A stretch of DNA of 56,040 nucleotides from Didymodactylos carnosus (taxonomy: Eukaryota; Rotifera; Eurotatoria; Philodinida; Philodinidae), in NCBI GenBank assembly GCA_905250885.1, contig CAJNOQ010000296.1, positions 1-56,040 on the forward strand, given 5' to 3'. Under the pieces are notes generated by a model. It searched no databases, was not told the DNA's origin, and worked only from the letters and a program-made list of their open reading frames with translations. The translations under genes and the position numbers were made by a program. This document shows positions 26,577 to 38,375 of this stretch, in pieces (positions within the stretch are counted from its first letter, which is position 1; each line of letters begins with the position of its first letter).

Positions 26577-28048
26577 TACCGGGAATGGAATGTACGCGAA
26601 TTTTAAACCAAAACAAAAAAGTTTCAATACGAAGAACGCACTCAAAATTCAAATATTAATGTTACCTTGATTTCTCGGACAGGAAAGAAATCGCGATGCC
26701 CACTCGAAACGTTTCGCTGTCTTTTCTTTTCTGTTAGCCGAAAATAAGGATCCAGGATATACATGTTGTATCTTGCTTTCCCATTGGTGAATACCAAACA
26801 AAAGGGAAAGAAGTGAAAATGATGTCGCAGAAGTGTTTCTCGTTTAAAGATCTAAGCAAAAAGTTAGAGAACTAATCGAATTTTATACAGTTAGATTCAG
26901 ATTTTTATCTACATCATGATTATAAACTTTATTTTGAATAACAAGGCTTTGATAATTAAAAAGCCAAGTTTTTTATTTTTTATCATTCTGAACTAGTGTA
27001 GATATAATAGTTAAAAAGAAAAGATCACAAAACTCAAAATGTCTGTATACAGTCAGAATTTTGAGCTCTATCCGAATCTCAACGCGTCAGGAGACGGAAA
27101 CATATTTTCGGGAGCATATGCGCGTTTTAATGAAATTCTGACAAAAATTAAAATCTACTTTTTAGCCTAACGATAAGATGTTAGACTTTCGTTCAAAGTT
27201 CATTCGATAGATCACATGAAAGTCCATATGTCCACAAAAATCTGACCTCTCAAACAATCCCCTTCATCACTTTTTGTTGTTTTAACGAATTTTAGAAAAA
27301 ACTCATTCTTTTCAGTTATTTTCAAGTAAAAAAATATTTCAGACCATTTTCTCTGAAAATTTATAAGTTCAGAATGTTTTGTCATTCGAACGTTTTTTAG
27401 GAACTTCCTCAGGCTTTAGGTAAATTGGACCCGTGCATCATGTTTTGCTCGGACTTTTCGTCGAGAACATGATGTATTTGTCGCGTGTATTTGCGCGGAG
27501 AGAAATATAAATGTTTTGTACAGATCCTGTGACGAGCTTTAGTCCAACATCATATCCCTTTGCTTTACACATGGCTAACAAAAAAATTCGATAAAAATCA
27601 ACAAAGTTTGCTAGACACACCCTAAAAGTCTAAAATCAGTTCTGTCAGATCCTCAGCATTGAATTAGCTGTGCATAATAAGTTTCAGCTTTCCACAATGT
27701 TTTTGTCAAGAGTTATTCGATTTTTTTAATATGAAATATCGAATCTAAGCATCTATACTGATCGGGGGTCCCAAATTCGATGACTCATCGGAGACAGAAC
27801 AAAGGACTATCATGATGATTCCTTAAGACTGTTTTACTCACGAAAAGTGTCATGAAAGGTCCCCCACCTGTAATAACAATGACTAAAGTCAAACAACACC
27901 AAAAGAGTAACAAAAAATAAATATAATCGTAAGAAAAATTTCTTTGTTCTGTTCCCCATGAGTCATTCGAGATCCCTGGTATTGGCCCGTACTGACGAGT
28001 CAGCCTTATCCATGGAATACCTCATAAAAATTTAAACTAAACACTTCT
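26577..28048. other. Intergenic, no gene supported
   Basis: About 1.5 kb of AT-rich sequence with short ORFs and no recognisable protein, RNA gene or element end. Confidence 0.4.
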
Positions 28049-28289
28049 AGAAAAAGCACACTTAAATTGTGATACACTCACCGGCACACTTCAAGTGCGC
28101 ACTTGAAGTGTGCCGGTGATACACTTCTAGAAGTGGCACACAAAAAGCGTCCAAAAATGCTACCGCAGTATGCCGAAAGCACACTAGAAATGTGTCAATG
28201 GCACGGTAAAAGCATGCTAGTAGCATATAAAAAGCATACTTTGGCACACTTTTTCCATGCCATTGGCACAATTTAAGTGTGCTTTTTCT
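28049..28289. repeat. Nested palindrome cluster (GCACACTT units)
   Basis: Outer arms 28049-28072 and 28266-28289 are perfect 24-bp inverted copies (around AAAGCACACTTAAATTGTG). Inside, 28078-28119 is a perfect 42-bp palindrome centred between 28098 and 28099 (half-site GGCACACTTCAAGTGC). Further imperfect units (CACTTCTAGAAGTG, GGCACACTTT, TGCCATTGGCA) fill the rest. A 147-codon minus-strand ORF across it is a by-product. Confidence 0.85.
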
Positions 28290-28863
28290 AAAAGTATGCT
28301 TTTCCGGGACAATTGTTTCTCTACACTTTTTTCTTATTTTCGGTAAAGGAGAGGGCCCGCTTTTCCACTGCATTTGGCCCACTGCTTTTCCGACTTCGTT
28401 ATGATCACATATTGTAAAGAAAACGATTTTACACATTTTGAACTGCATATCAACCATTATAACATTATCAAAACTTTTTAAAATAACTTTTTTGAGGAGG
28501 TACATAAAGCATATCGGCGTTTGACAAAAACGATTTTGCTCAAAATCTAATATAAAGTTACGGTAGAGCTTGATATAGAAAAATAGCTCTTGAAAAACTC
28601 TACAATATTCTGACTAAACGAACCCTAGGTATCATTGGTTCAATGCTTAATAGGTCAAATATGAGCTCAGGGATACCTAAAAGTCAACACAATTGATATT
28701 TTAGCCAATTTACTCTCATAAATAAGAGAGAATGCAACTAGTCTTTATTATGGAAAAATAGCTCTTGAAAAGCTCTGCAATATCTGTTAATAGGAAACTT
28801 AACGAACCCTGGCAGCAGATTTGATGAGTTTAATACTAGACTTTTCCATGGGTCGTGGCTATG
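28290..28863. repeat. Diverged copies of the neighbouring foldback arm
   Basis: Near 28581-28630 and 28750-28815 the sequence repeats parts of the arm of the 28864-29610 element (TAGCTCTTGAAAA(A/G)CTCT, TAATAGGAAACTTAACGAA). The stretch looks like older fragments of the same family. No gene. Confidence 0.55.
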
Positions 28864-29610
28864 CCAAGGGAACTCTTGATCACTTTTCTCTATGAAATTA
28901 AAGAGGATCTCTAATCATTCATGCATCATTCGATGCGCCTTGAGAAGCTCTACAACATTTTTTAATAGGAAACTTAACGAAACTTGACAGTGGCTTTTGT
29001 GTATTTAATACTTCGCCACTTAATCCCACAGTGGATCCAAAAACTGTTCGCCACCTTTAGTTTTCATTTTTGTCGTCGACCATAATAGCTAGAATAAATT
29101 TGGAAAAAGATTTGAACAGTTGAAAGAATTTTCGATCTTAAGTGATGTACACAGACGTTCTATCAAAACTCCTGAAACAGGGGTCTCTTGAAAACCCAAA
29201 TCTCCGAAAACCAGGTCCCTGAGTTCAATCTAGAAATCCTTTGCAAATACGTCTGTCATGTAGAGCGAGCATTTCAGAAGAAAGTGAGACGCCTCCCAGC
29301 TCTCTACAACATTTATTCATGGAGCAGCATTCAATTTATAGAAGGCCCTATGAGCGTATCTTCATGTTTTCCCGTTAGTTTTGCTGCTATGGCAAAACGA
29401 CAAAAATGAAAACTAAAGGTGGCGAACAGTTTTTGGATCCACTGTGGGATTAAGTGGCGAAGTATTAAATACACAAAAGCCACTGTCAAGCTTCGTTAAG
29501 TTTCCTATTACAAAATGTTGTAAAGCTTCTCAAGGCGCATCGAATGATGCATGAATGATTAGAAATCCTCTTTAATTTCATAGCGAAAAGTGATTAAGAG
29601 TTCCCTTGGG
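28864..29610. mobile_element. Near-perfect foldback element, 214-bp arms
   Basis: Arms 28864-29077 and 29397-29610 are inverted copies of equal length. I count about 6 mismatches, all in the outer half; the inner roughly 95 bp appear identical. The spacer is 319 bp and contains a 73-codon ORF (29188-29409) without recognisable features. It is probably the youngest repeat in the window. Confidence 0.9.
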
Positions 29611-29966
29611 ATCCTAAATGAAAACAAAAAGAGTTTTTTGTGGAATTGGCAGTAGAAGGAACCTGATTCACGCAACAACGAATCAATGGCAGTTGATAAA
29701 TAATTGAGTCTCAACTGTACGATTGATCCGATGACGTCGTATCATCTAAGTTCAAAATTCTATTCATTCTTTGTTTTTTTGGCATTACTGGAATTACTAG
29801 GAGATTGAGTAAAGAACTAAAAATATATACATATTCAAGTAAGATAAAGAAAGTTTTAACTATTGATTTGTAAAAATTTCAAAAAATTTTTACTTTATTC
29901 AACTTCATTCAATCAAAGAAACAAGTCAGTGGACGCCATTCAACATTTGCATGTCACCGGACAAAA

Positions 29967-30239
29967 ATTGAGTTGGCTTTGAATTGCTGAAAAGTGCTTC
30001 GTATTTAGCATACGCGATAACCCAGAAGATTTTCTATTTTTGGCGACGGGGTACTTCCAAAAGTTTCGGAAAACTTTTCAAACTAATTTTATTTTCTCAT
30101 GGAAATATTTTTGTGCTATTTTGTTTCAAAATTTTTCCGAAACTTTTGGAAGTACCCCGTCGACAAAAAAGAAAATCTTCTGGGTTATCGGGTGTGGTAA
30201 ATACGAAAAAGCACTTTTCATCAACTCAAAACCAATTTT
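29967..30239. mobile_element. Hairpin element, arms about 115 bp, loop about 40 bp
   Basis: Left arm 29967-30083 and right arm 30124-30239 (shared GATAACCCAGAAGATTTTCT and GGGGTACTTCCAAAAGTTTC). The short loop makes this the best hairpin-former of the window. Overlapping ORFs here are by-products. Confidence 0.85.
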
Positions 30240-31353
30240 ATTTTTTTTGTTCCGGGGATATACCTGTGAGATACAAGTCTTTTTAAGTTTCATCACGCAC
30301 TAATAGACTTGAATTATTTTACGATTCGGTGAAAAAGGAATTTGTTGAGGCAAGATGGAACTTTATTGCAAAAGAAATGAAATTTGTTCAAGAAGATATA
30401 TTCAAAAAGCATTAAAACTAGATTTTAAATTCTATCCGTTTTATTTTTATTGTCAATTTTTTTACAGTATTAAACCCATCTCATGAAATAGACGACTGGA
30501 TAATAATATTTGTTCAAATAATCTTTCAATCCATAGAGCGATATGAACAAATGTGAGCAATTTTATGTTATTTGTTTAAGAATTGAAAGATCCAACTTAA
30601 TGAGATTATTGAAACAAATGATGCTTATAAAACAGTTTTAATTCTATACCATTATATGATTAATTTTCAACTGTTCAAGTCAATTGATTTCATTTTTGAC
30701 AGCAACGCAATTATAAAAGACATCTGTAAAAATGCTTGTACATGTGTAACAAATTTGTGAGAGGCAGAAAACGCACAAGGCCCCTCACCCTGATACTGAG
30801 TTAAACTCAGTGGTGGTTTTCGATAGAAGCAATGAGCTGTTTACTTTCTAGAGTACAACGGTATCTCCCATTTACATTTATTATTTTTTATCTGACACTA
30901 GGGTCAATAATGGTTGACGAAGATTGAAATGAGACAGACACTGTGATCAATCATAATTTTATATAAATGAAGAAGTCTGAAATATTTTCGTTTTATAGCA
31001 AGATTTGGCTATCCTCTAGCTATCAAGATTCTCGAGTTTTCTAGAAAACTCGGTTTCAAAGCCCTATAACTCGAAAAGAAAAGATGATAGAATGAAAAAG
31101 AACGATCTGATCTACACCTGGGCATTGTTGTCGAAAAAACAGTGAGAAAAACACATTTTATACATAGATCGTTTTCTTCATGATATTTGCTTATATCTCC
31201 ACGAAAAATAATCAAAAAATTTTGGAAGGACGTCTCATTATGACGAGAACACTTTCTTCACTCAGACTATACCCTTAGACGATACCCTTAAGTGTGACCT
31301 GAGGCACTATCGTATATACAAGAGCCGTAGTCCATTAACAGAAGAATACAGGT
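30240..31353. other. Intergenic, no gene supported
   Basis: Short ORFs only; no domain, RNA gene or transposon end recognised. Confidence 0.4.
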
Positions 31354-32643
31354 TATATATATATGAGTGAATTGCATAGCCATTGTACCGTTGGTTGTCG
31401 GAGAATGTTTTGCTTATAAAAACTGTTCTGCTAAACCGATTTTAAATTTCGTTTTTTTATGTTGTTTGTTCTGTAATGGTCATTCACTTGTGAGAAAAAG
31501 AACTCTCCGTTTCAAGTGGGTGCTGAGATATAGATCAAACAAGACAAAGTTGACTGTTTTTGACACCATCTGGAGAAACAATCAAATTTTTTCTCTGATT
31601 TATTTAAACTAGTTCTAAAAGTTTTTTAGCATTTCTTGTAGCCTGTCAAGTAGATTTTCAGAATACGTACTTTGAATTTAAATAAAATCATATTTTGACT
31701 CTGGTTTTATCAAAAAAACTCTCGTTACAAATACTTTTGCAAAATTCTGTCCACCGAGATTAGAATTACATTAATATGCCAATGACGAACCCTGAAGAGG
31801 TTTAAAATAGACAGAAAGATAGAGCGTACAACGCTCTACATTTTGGATAAAAAAGAAAATCTTTTAGAGGTTTTTATTCAATCAAAAATCAAGATGAACA
31901 TGTCTTTCATCTGGTCACCAAGATTTTGAAAATTGTTTGGTCTATAACTACGGAACCGTTTATCCGTTAGAGCCGAAACCTTTACCCTTTTTTTCATTTG
32001 CTGTCCAGAATATGTGATAAAAACGGCAACTCTCTTGCTTGCGCCTTGTTACAGAGAAAATCTCATTTTACATTGAAAATGTCCACCGAGATTGTCTTGT
32101 CTATATTTCGATCAAAATAACTTAAAATTCCAACTCATCGTACATCATACGATTCGTTGACATCCGGGCTATTCGCCTGACATCGCAAAAAGCTTATTAA
32201 GTCTATACGTTGTCTTTTATTTTGAGAAAACGATAAGCGTTTTTCCTCTCGAAAATACCGTTTTCTAAAGATCATAGCGCTATCGTTAGGTACTTTTGAA
32301 AGCACTGTTTCACCACCAAAGGACTAATGTTTTTCAATAAAAAAATATCGATTTATATGTAACTTGACATGCTCTGTCTGATGAGCATAGTAAGATTCGT
32401 TCCGCTGAAACTTTTGTATAAAGCGGGCGAACCTGTGTGAAAATACCTAGTACTACGGATTGAGTAGTTCTTCAAAATCATTGTTCACCTTCTCAAACTC
32501 TAAAGTACCGGGAAATATTATGTTTGTACACAATCTATATAGCTCTATCAAACGTACGACTCCGATTTTGTTTATTTGAAACTTATTATCGTATTTTTTT
32601 TCTCAAACGGTATAATGGCTATGCAATTCACTCATATATATAT
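31354..32643. mobile_element. Element of about 1.29 kb with 35-bp terminal inverted repeats
   Basis: The ends share GAGTGAATTGCATAGCCATT (left, about 31364-31383) and its complement (right, about 32616-32635), extending to an ACGGT-type inner block. Both ends are flanked by TA repeats, longer on the right (about 32635-32655). The interior has no intact ORF above 81 codons; TCCACCGAGATT occurs twice (about 31751, about 32082). Possibly a DNA transposon inserted into a TA repeat. Confidence 0.7.
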
Positions 32644-32689
32644 ATATATATATATAAACGCAAAGAAGAAGGAGTAGCATCGAAAGTAT

Positions 32690-33340
32690 GATGAAGCACA
32701 CCCAATATTTGTCTGCATTATTTTACTGTTTCAGTTCTATGATATTTCCACTTGGAATCGTGAGATAAATAGACTTCTAGAAGCTTAACGTGATTATCAA
32801 ACGACTGCCGGATAACGTTAAATTTTCAATAGCTCTAACTGATAAATTGGAAGGGGGCATAACAACACATTTGTAAATATTTGAGTTTCCAAACATTTTA
32901 GTCCATCACTCCGCCATACTATCTAACACTATCTGCGCTTCTATTGGATTTAAGAAGTTTTTAATAAGGACCACATAGAAGACGTCATCAATAAATAAGG
33001 AGGTAGTGGTAGCAGAAAGACGGAAATCGAGCAGATTATAGATAAATATGAGTAAGAGCAAACGACGAAGTAAACTACCTTAAAGCACTCCAGATGTTCG
33101 TGTCTTAGCTAAGAGGGAAAAAGCAAACTTGAGTCCAGTAGAGGTCATTAGATTTTGGAAGTCTACCAACAAATGAGCTGAATATTTTATCAATAACAAC
33201 ACGAAAACATTTTCTTGCAATGAGGTATATAATTCGATCAATAAAAATCGAATTAATTTTTTCCAAATTAAGATGACACAATTTGGATCTTTTTTTGAGA
33301 AGCTTTCCTCACTCCATGGTTGCATGAAGAAGCGCATCGG
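32690..33340 (-). pseudogene. Decayed reverse transcriptase of a LINE-type element
   Basis: Minus-strand reading gives SGVL-stop-GSLLRRLLLLIFIYNLL, then LFIDDV about 20 residues on. These match the reverse-transcriptase blocks GVPQGS.L.PLLF.IYINDL and the catalytic LFADDT loop, with the catalytic pair intact but Ala changed to Ile and the Gln codon a stop. Downstream residues (LDSMAE, then a stop, then WTKMF) resemble the helix after the active site. The frame is broken elsewhere. Confidence 0.7.
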
Positions 33341-34910
33341 CAGTCCTTGATTTGGTCTCGAGGCATTTGAGAAAACGTTAATGTACCTTTAATAGGCTAG
33401 AAGGTTTTCGTGCACTATCATTTCAAACATTCTGCTTGCATTGAAAAGTAGGAAGATCTATTCATAATTGGAGCATAATGTACGGGGATTTTTTTAGGCA
33501 CAGCTCATACAATACCTAGTGACTGAGCCGACTTGCTATTGATCATGTGCAAAATATGCCCAAATATAGTGGAATCGATGGCAAGGGATATGTGACGTTA
33601 AGACTGTTTTTCAACCCCCCAAAATTTCGAGAAAGCTATATGACTGTGATTAGCAAAAAATACTGAACAAAACTGTATACTCAAACATTTGGAAAATCTG
33701 AAAAAGAATTTTTCCAAAATTTGACAACGGTGGTGGATAATAGTGTATTTTACAAATACCTCGATAATGAATATACTGTCATAATAAAACAGACTAGTAG
33801 AAAATCTACTTGGTTCAAAATAACTGTAGTATCCAATAAAATGTTAATATTTTCCTTTTTCGCTTACAGTATGTATCGATCCACTCTGTCAATACCGGAA
33901 AATGAGAACTCTACGGTATACAAAGTCAACAAACTATTTTTCACTAAACAGAATAGGACATTTATACGAATAGAGTCAATGAAAACTTATGTAGAACTTC
34001 AATTTTTGAGAAATCTGATGAAAAGATTTTTCTGTATGATGTTGAATTAAACCATCCTCAATATTAAAAGCATTTTCAAATAAAAAAATGATCACAATTT
34101 TAAAAAGTATAGTGTTTTTATTTAATTATATCTAAATATTCCATATTTTTGTTTCACAATGAATTTTTAATTCTCAGACAACATTTTCTTGATAGAAATG
34201 ATTTTGTAGATACTCAACATTTGCCAAAATAGTCGAATATTATCGATGAACGATGTGGATGTATGTGAAATGATCTTCAAAATGTCAGTATGTGTATATA
34301 GTAATTGAGAAATGTCATACTTTGATGACAATAATTTTTCTCAGTTTTAGTTGAATATTAACAGCTTATGCTCAATTAAATAGAAATATAATTAAACAAA
34401 ATAATGTTGGCTAAATACATGCTGGCAAAAGCTAGCATCACTACAGTCATTTAACAACATGTATCGTGGATCATTGTCAGCTTTTTCTACGAAGATGAAT
34501 TAAGAATTGTAATTTCCATGTCAAAATTGGACATTTACTTCTAGAATAGATAAATGCTGGAATATTAATGATGTTAATGAAATGTGTTTCGACACTTTTG
34601 AAGATGTTTTATTTTTGTAAACGTGTCTAATCGAATAAAAACATTGATTTTCCGAAAACAACTTTTGAGAACTTATTTGCGAGCGTTTTTTCATGTTCAT
34701 TTCGGCAACATCTTCGAAACGTAGGTATTTTGAATCTTTTCTTAATTAACTTTAGATATGTATGACGGAAAAGTAATGAGAGGCTACATGTTTGTGACTT
34801 TTGTTTTGGACACACACAATTCTATTAGAAGAAAAGTGCATTCTGAAGCAAAATTTTAGCTATTAGTATATGGTCGAATAAAATGTCCATATTATGACTT
34901 TTACAGTTAA
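33341..34910. other. Intergenic, no gene supported
   Basis: A 109-codon plus-strand ORF at 33721-34050 has ordinary amino-acid composition but no domain I recognise; it lies among transposon remnants. No other feature. Confidence 0.35.
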
Positions 34911-36512
34911 CTATGCTATAAATTCAGATATAATGGCAAGAATTAAAATAAAAATAATCGTGAATGTGCCTGTAAGCGATATTAACGTTCTCCATGGTGA
35001 TATTAACACTTGTGAGATAGTTTGAATTATTGGCATTGATGATGGAGTCTCTGATAAATGATGATGATAATGATGATGATAATGTAAACAGTTTTCGATT
35101 GTATGAATACTGTTACTTGTCGCTAAATTATATTCCTTCTCGGTTAAATCGGATAGTATTTGAGGTGTAACTAGTTGCTCTATTTGTTCGGACTGATGCA
35201 GAGTTTGTGTATGTTTTGATAGAAGTTTTTGTTTATTTTCTTTGTTGTTTTCATTTTCTCCGAGTGTCTCTTTGTCATGTGTTTGTTTTTCCACTAACTT
35301 TTTACTGTGCTTCCAATCTCGAAATTCAACTTGTTCAACGCGTTGATCTGTTTTCATCGCTTGTTTTAAGAGTTCAATACGATGAGCAACTGAGGATTTA
35401 CTCGATGGTTTTAATGTTGGGATTTGATGTAAATTGGAAGAAATCATTTCGTCATTTATTGTTCTCATTAATTTATTTGAACTGAAAAGATTACTTTGTA
35501 ATCGACGAAGGCGTATTTTTGAATTTGAAAAATTTCGTGTTTGTTTAACAATGCTAGCGTTACCCTTCATATTATTAGATTGAGTTTTATTATTTTCATC
35601 AAAAAATTTTACTTGTCGTTGTTCTTTCTGTACTTGTCCCAACTAAGAAAACAATATTCATTCATTAGATGTCACTGCAGAGAAAATGTTTATCATCTAA
35701 CGGTTCTAAGCAACATACGTTAACTATATGATTGTGTTAAATGCAAAAGAAGACCTACTGATGATGGATAACTGTATTTGAACGTTTTCAATTTTGAATT
35801 ATTTTCGTTGATTTGTCCTGATGTATTGGGTCGATTGAAATCTGCCTCTTTGAAAGAATAAAACTGTTCATGTATTCTGTGATTCTCAGCGGAGCCAGTT
35901 TTCGCTTAAAATCACAGTATAGTTTCTATTACCGTTTTTTTGTGAGGATTTGTATATACAATTTTTATGATACGAATTTAATTTGAAGGGTAATGCGATA
36001 TCCGCCATAGTCGTAAACGGTATGACGGTTTGTTCATCTTTGCTCACCGTGATATTCTGGCGGATTTCACTTAGAACTGTCGATTTAATTATTTGACTTT
36101 TATTATCAATTAAATTTTGTTCAAGTTTCTTTTCTGAAATACTTGAATCATGTACAATATTTGTCATTGATTTGTCAGTATTATTACAAACATTTTTGTC
36201 CATTATTTTCAATTTATTTGGGAAAAGACTGGTGTCTGGGATCTCCATCAATGGTTGTTTTTCAATAATCGAACAGTCTTTTGAAAATGCTTTTCTTGGA
36301 GTTAAAAGATATTTGTGTATGACACGCGTTAATTTATAATGCATTCTTTTGTCTTCTTTATTCTTCAAATAATCAGCACTATCAGATTCCTTCCTCAAAA
36401 CTACGTTACTTTTCCCGATTTTTGATGATTTACATTGGACAATCGGTTTTGATGAAGCATACTTCACAGAAGAGAGAGAAATTAAATTCGTTTTAGCCAT
36501 TTTAAAATGCAT
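34911..36512 (-). CDS. Unknown protein with C-terminal membrane anchor
   Basis: At least three exons: a first from Met at 36512 (or 36500, MAKTNLISL) to near 35935, a middle one ending at 35759 (about 35861-35759), and a last at 35642-34911. The middle-to-last junction is phase 0 (SYPSS / LGQVQKEQ). The junction from the first exon to the middle one is unresolved. About 450 aa, rich in Lys, Ser, Asn and Gln, predicted disordered, with a His run (about 35040-35085) and a single hydrophobic segment near the end (LTGTFTIIFILILAIISEFIA region), giving a tail-anchored topology with two or three residues after it. No recognisable domain. Expressed status unknown. Confidence 0.6.
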
Positions 36513-37989
36513 TTACTTTATCATCTTATATTCGGAAACATCGCTCCGTAAAACTGACACAGAAAAAAATACAATACAATTAAACACAAACAAAAGAGTT
36601 TTATACTGAAAAAATCCAAAAACTCGCGCGTATTAGAGATGGTAGTTGTACTATGATTAAGATATTTACAAGAATCAGTTTGACTATTGCTCGATCTAAC
36701 GTATGATTCAGCAATGTACATCTAATCGATATCTCACAAAGTCTGGTCAAGTGCGATTCTAAAATTGGCTTTTGATATCTGTCCGTTTACCGTCATACTG
36801 ATGGTGCTATGGATTTGTTTGTTTTTGACTAGATTTCGTCGGATACGTCCAACCGGAAGGGTCGAAATCATCGAATAAGATGATTTTGTTGAGCTTTGCC
36901 CACAGTGGGGCAATAAAAGGTGGAGAGCCAATTTCAAGTCTTATGCACACTGATCCTCTGTTGAAAATTAATTATTAATACAGTTCTACAAATCTGTTGT
37001 GTCTAACTACTGCAATCTTCCTCCTGCCTAACTAATGCTTTTGGCTCTTGTTCATCAGAAAAAGTCATCATCATATTTTGGGGTTAAATCATCAATGTCT
37101 GTTTTATTCTCTCTTTCTGCTACTTTAGCCATCTCAAATATTTTTCGCTATTTGGATACTGTTTCTTCATTTGTGACGTACATAAAACCTGTTCATTCTT
37201 AGTAACAGTGCTATAGCTTGCCAAAAGCAATCTCTCAACTCTTGTGACAAAACGAAAGAGTCCAGTATGAAATGGCAAGAGGTAAGACTCGTGGAATAGG
37301 ATAAGAGTGTTGACATGCGCGTGGTGTACATGCAAGGAACAATTCTTTACATTTATTCTTTTCTTTTCATTAATGTAACATGAAACAGAAAATATCGACA
37401 CCTGCACACTCTTCTATTGATTAAAGCAGCCTTAAGTATTTTGCACAACTTTCTGCTGACTCTCAAAAATGGCCAAGGATTTAAGGCGTTTGTTCACACA
37501 GTTGTTCAAGCCAATCAAATTAATATTGCCATAGAAACAACTAATCAAAAACGATTCCCACGGTTCATCCAATTATTTTGTCATTCGACCGCATGGTTCA
37601 TACCCTTCAATCCGTTTTGATTCTACCGATGAACCTTTGAACACTCATCTGAATGTGTCGGCCTGCCATACATGAAAAGTGTTAACGAAGTGTACGAATC
37701 ATGCAGCTCAATGACAAAATAATCGGAGGAACCGTATAAATCATACAACTGATCCGTGTATTGTATAAATATCCAAGAAATATCAGGAATTAGAGACAAT
37801 ACGCGCATGGTCTCGTAACCATGTGACTGAGATTGTTGAGACGTACAGTTCAGCGTTCACAGATTTCGCTGGTGCAGAGAAAAAGGGAAGACAAAATTTC
37901 ATTGTTTATATTCCCATATTTCGACGAAATGTATACATTTTTCAGAGCGTTGACGACTAGTTTTTAATCAATGCTGAAGCTACCTGTTA
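36513..37989. other. Intergenic; possible body of a decayed retrotransposon
   Basis: Short ORFs in both strands with no recognised domain. It lies directly 5' of a LINE 3' end in the same orientation, so it may contain its degraded body, but I could not identify reverse-transcriptase motifs here. Confidence 0.35.
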
Positions 37990-38375
37990 TTTTCAGCCGA
38001 CATTGTCAGGTAACTGGTTTTTCTCCGCAAACAGTGCATGCTTCTTTTTTTTATTCAACTATTACTGATTGGAATAATCTTCCAGAGTCAGTTATTTGTC
38101 TTCTTTAACGTCTTTCAAAACAGCTTTACTCCAGTATCTCTTCCAGTGAAACATGTCAGTTATGAATTTATATTTGTTCTTTTTTTCTTATTTTTTTTTA
38201 AAACTTTTTTATTGTCTTTCTTTCCTTTTTGCTACTCCTGGTTCTAACGTTAGTTGTCTTGTTTATTCTGTTCTTTTTTTACTCTTTTGATGTTGCTTGG
38301 CTTGAGTCATTGTTATTACAGGTCGGTGACCTTTGATGACTCACACTTCCGTGAATCTTAATCTTAATCTTAACT
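37990..38375 (+). mobile_element. 3' end of a LINE-type retrotransposon
   Basis: The reading FSPQTVHASFFYSTITDWNNLPESV, then NVFQNSFTP (about 38009-38130), matches the conserved C-terminal end of non-LTR retrotransposon ORF2 (SFFPRTI.DWN.LPE....FK). The 3' untranslated region ends with ATCTTA-type tandem units (about 38353-38375), a short-repeat tail as seen in several LINE clades. Related to the copy at 18300-19020. Confidence 0.75.

Noticed and set aside
28062-28505. 147-codon minus-strand ORF
   Set aside because: Half of it is the palindromic GCACACTT cluster; no domain or codon conservation visible.
29984-30303. Two overlapping plus-strand ORFs of 87-100 codons
   Set aside because: They run through both arms of the hairpin element; the frames reflect the palindrome, not a gene.
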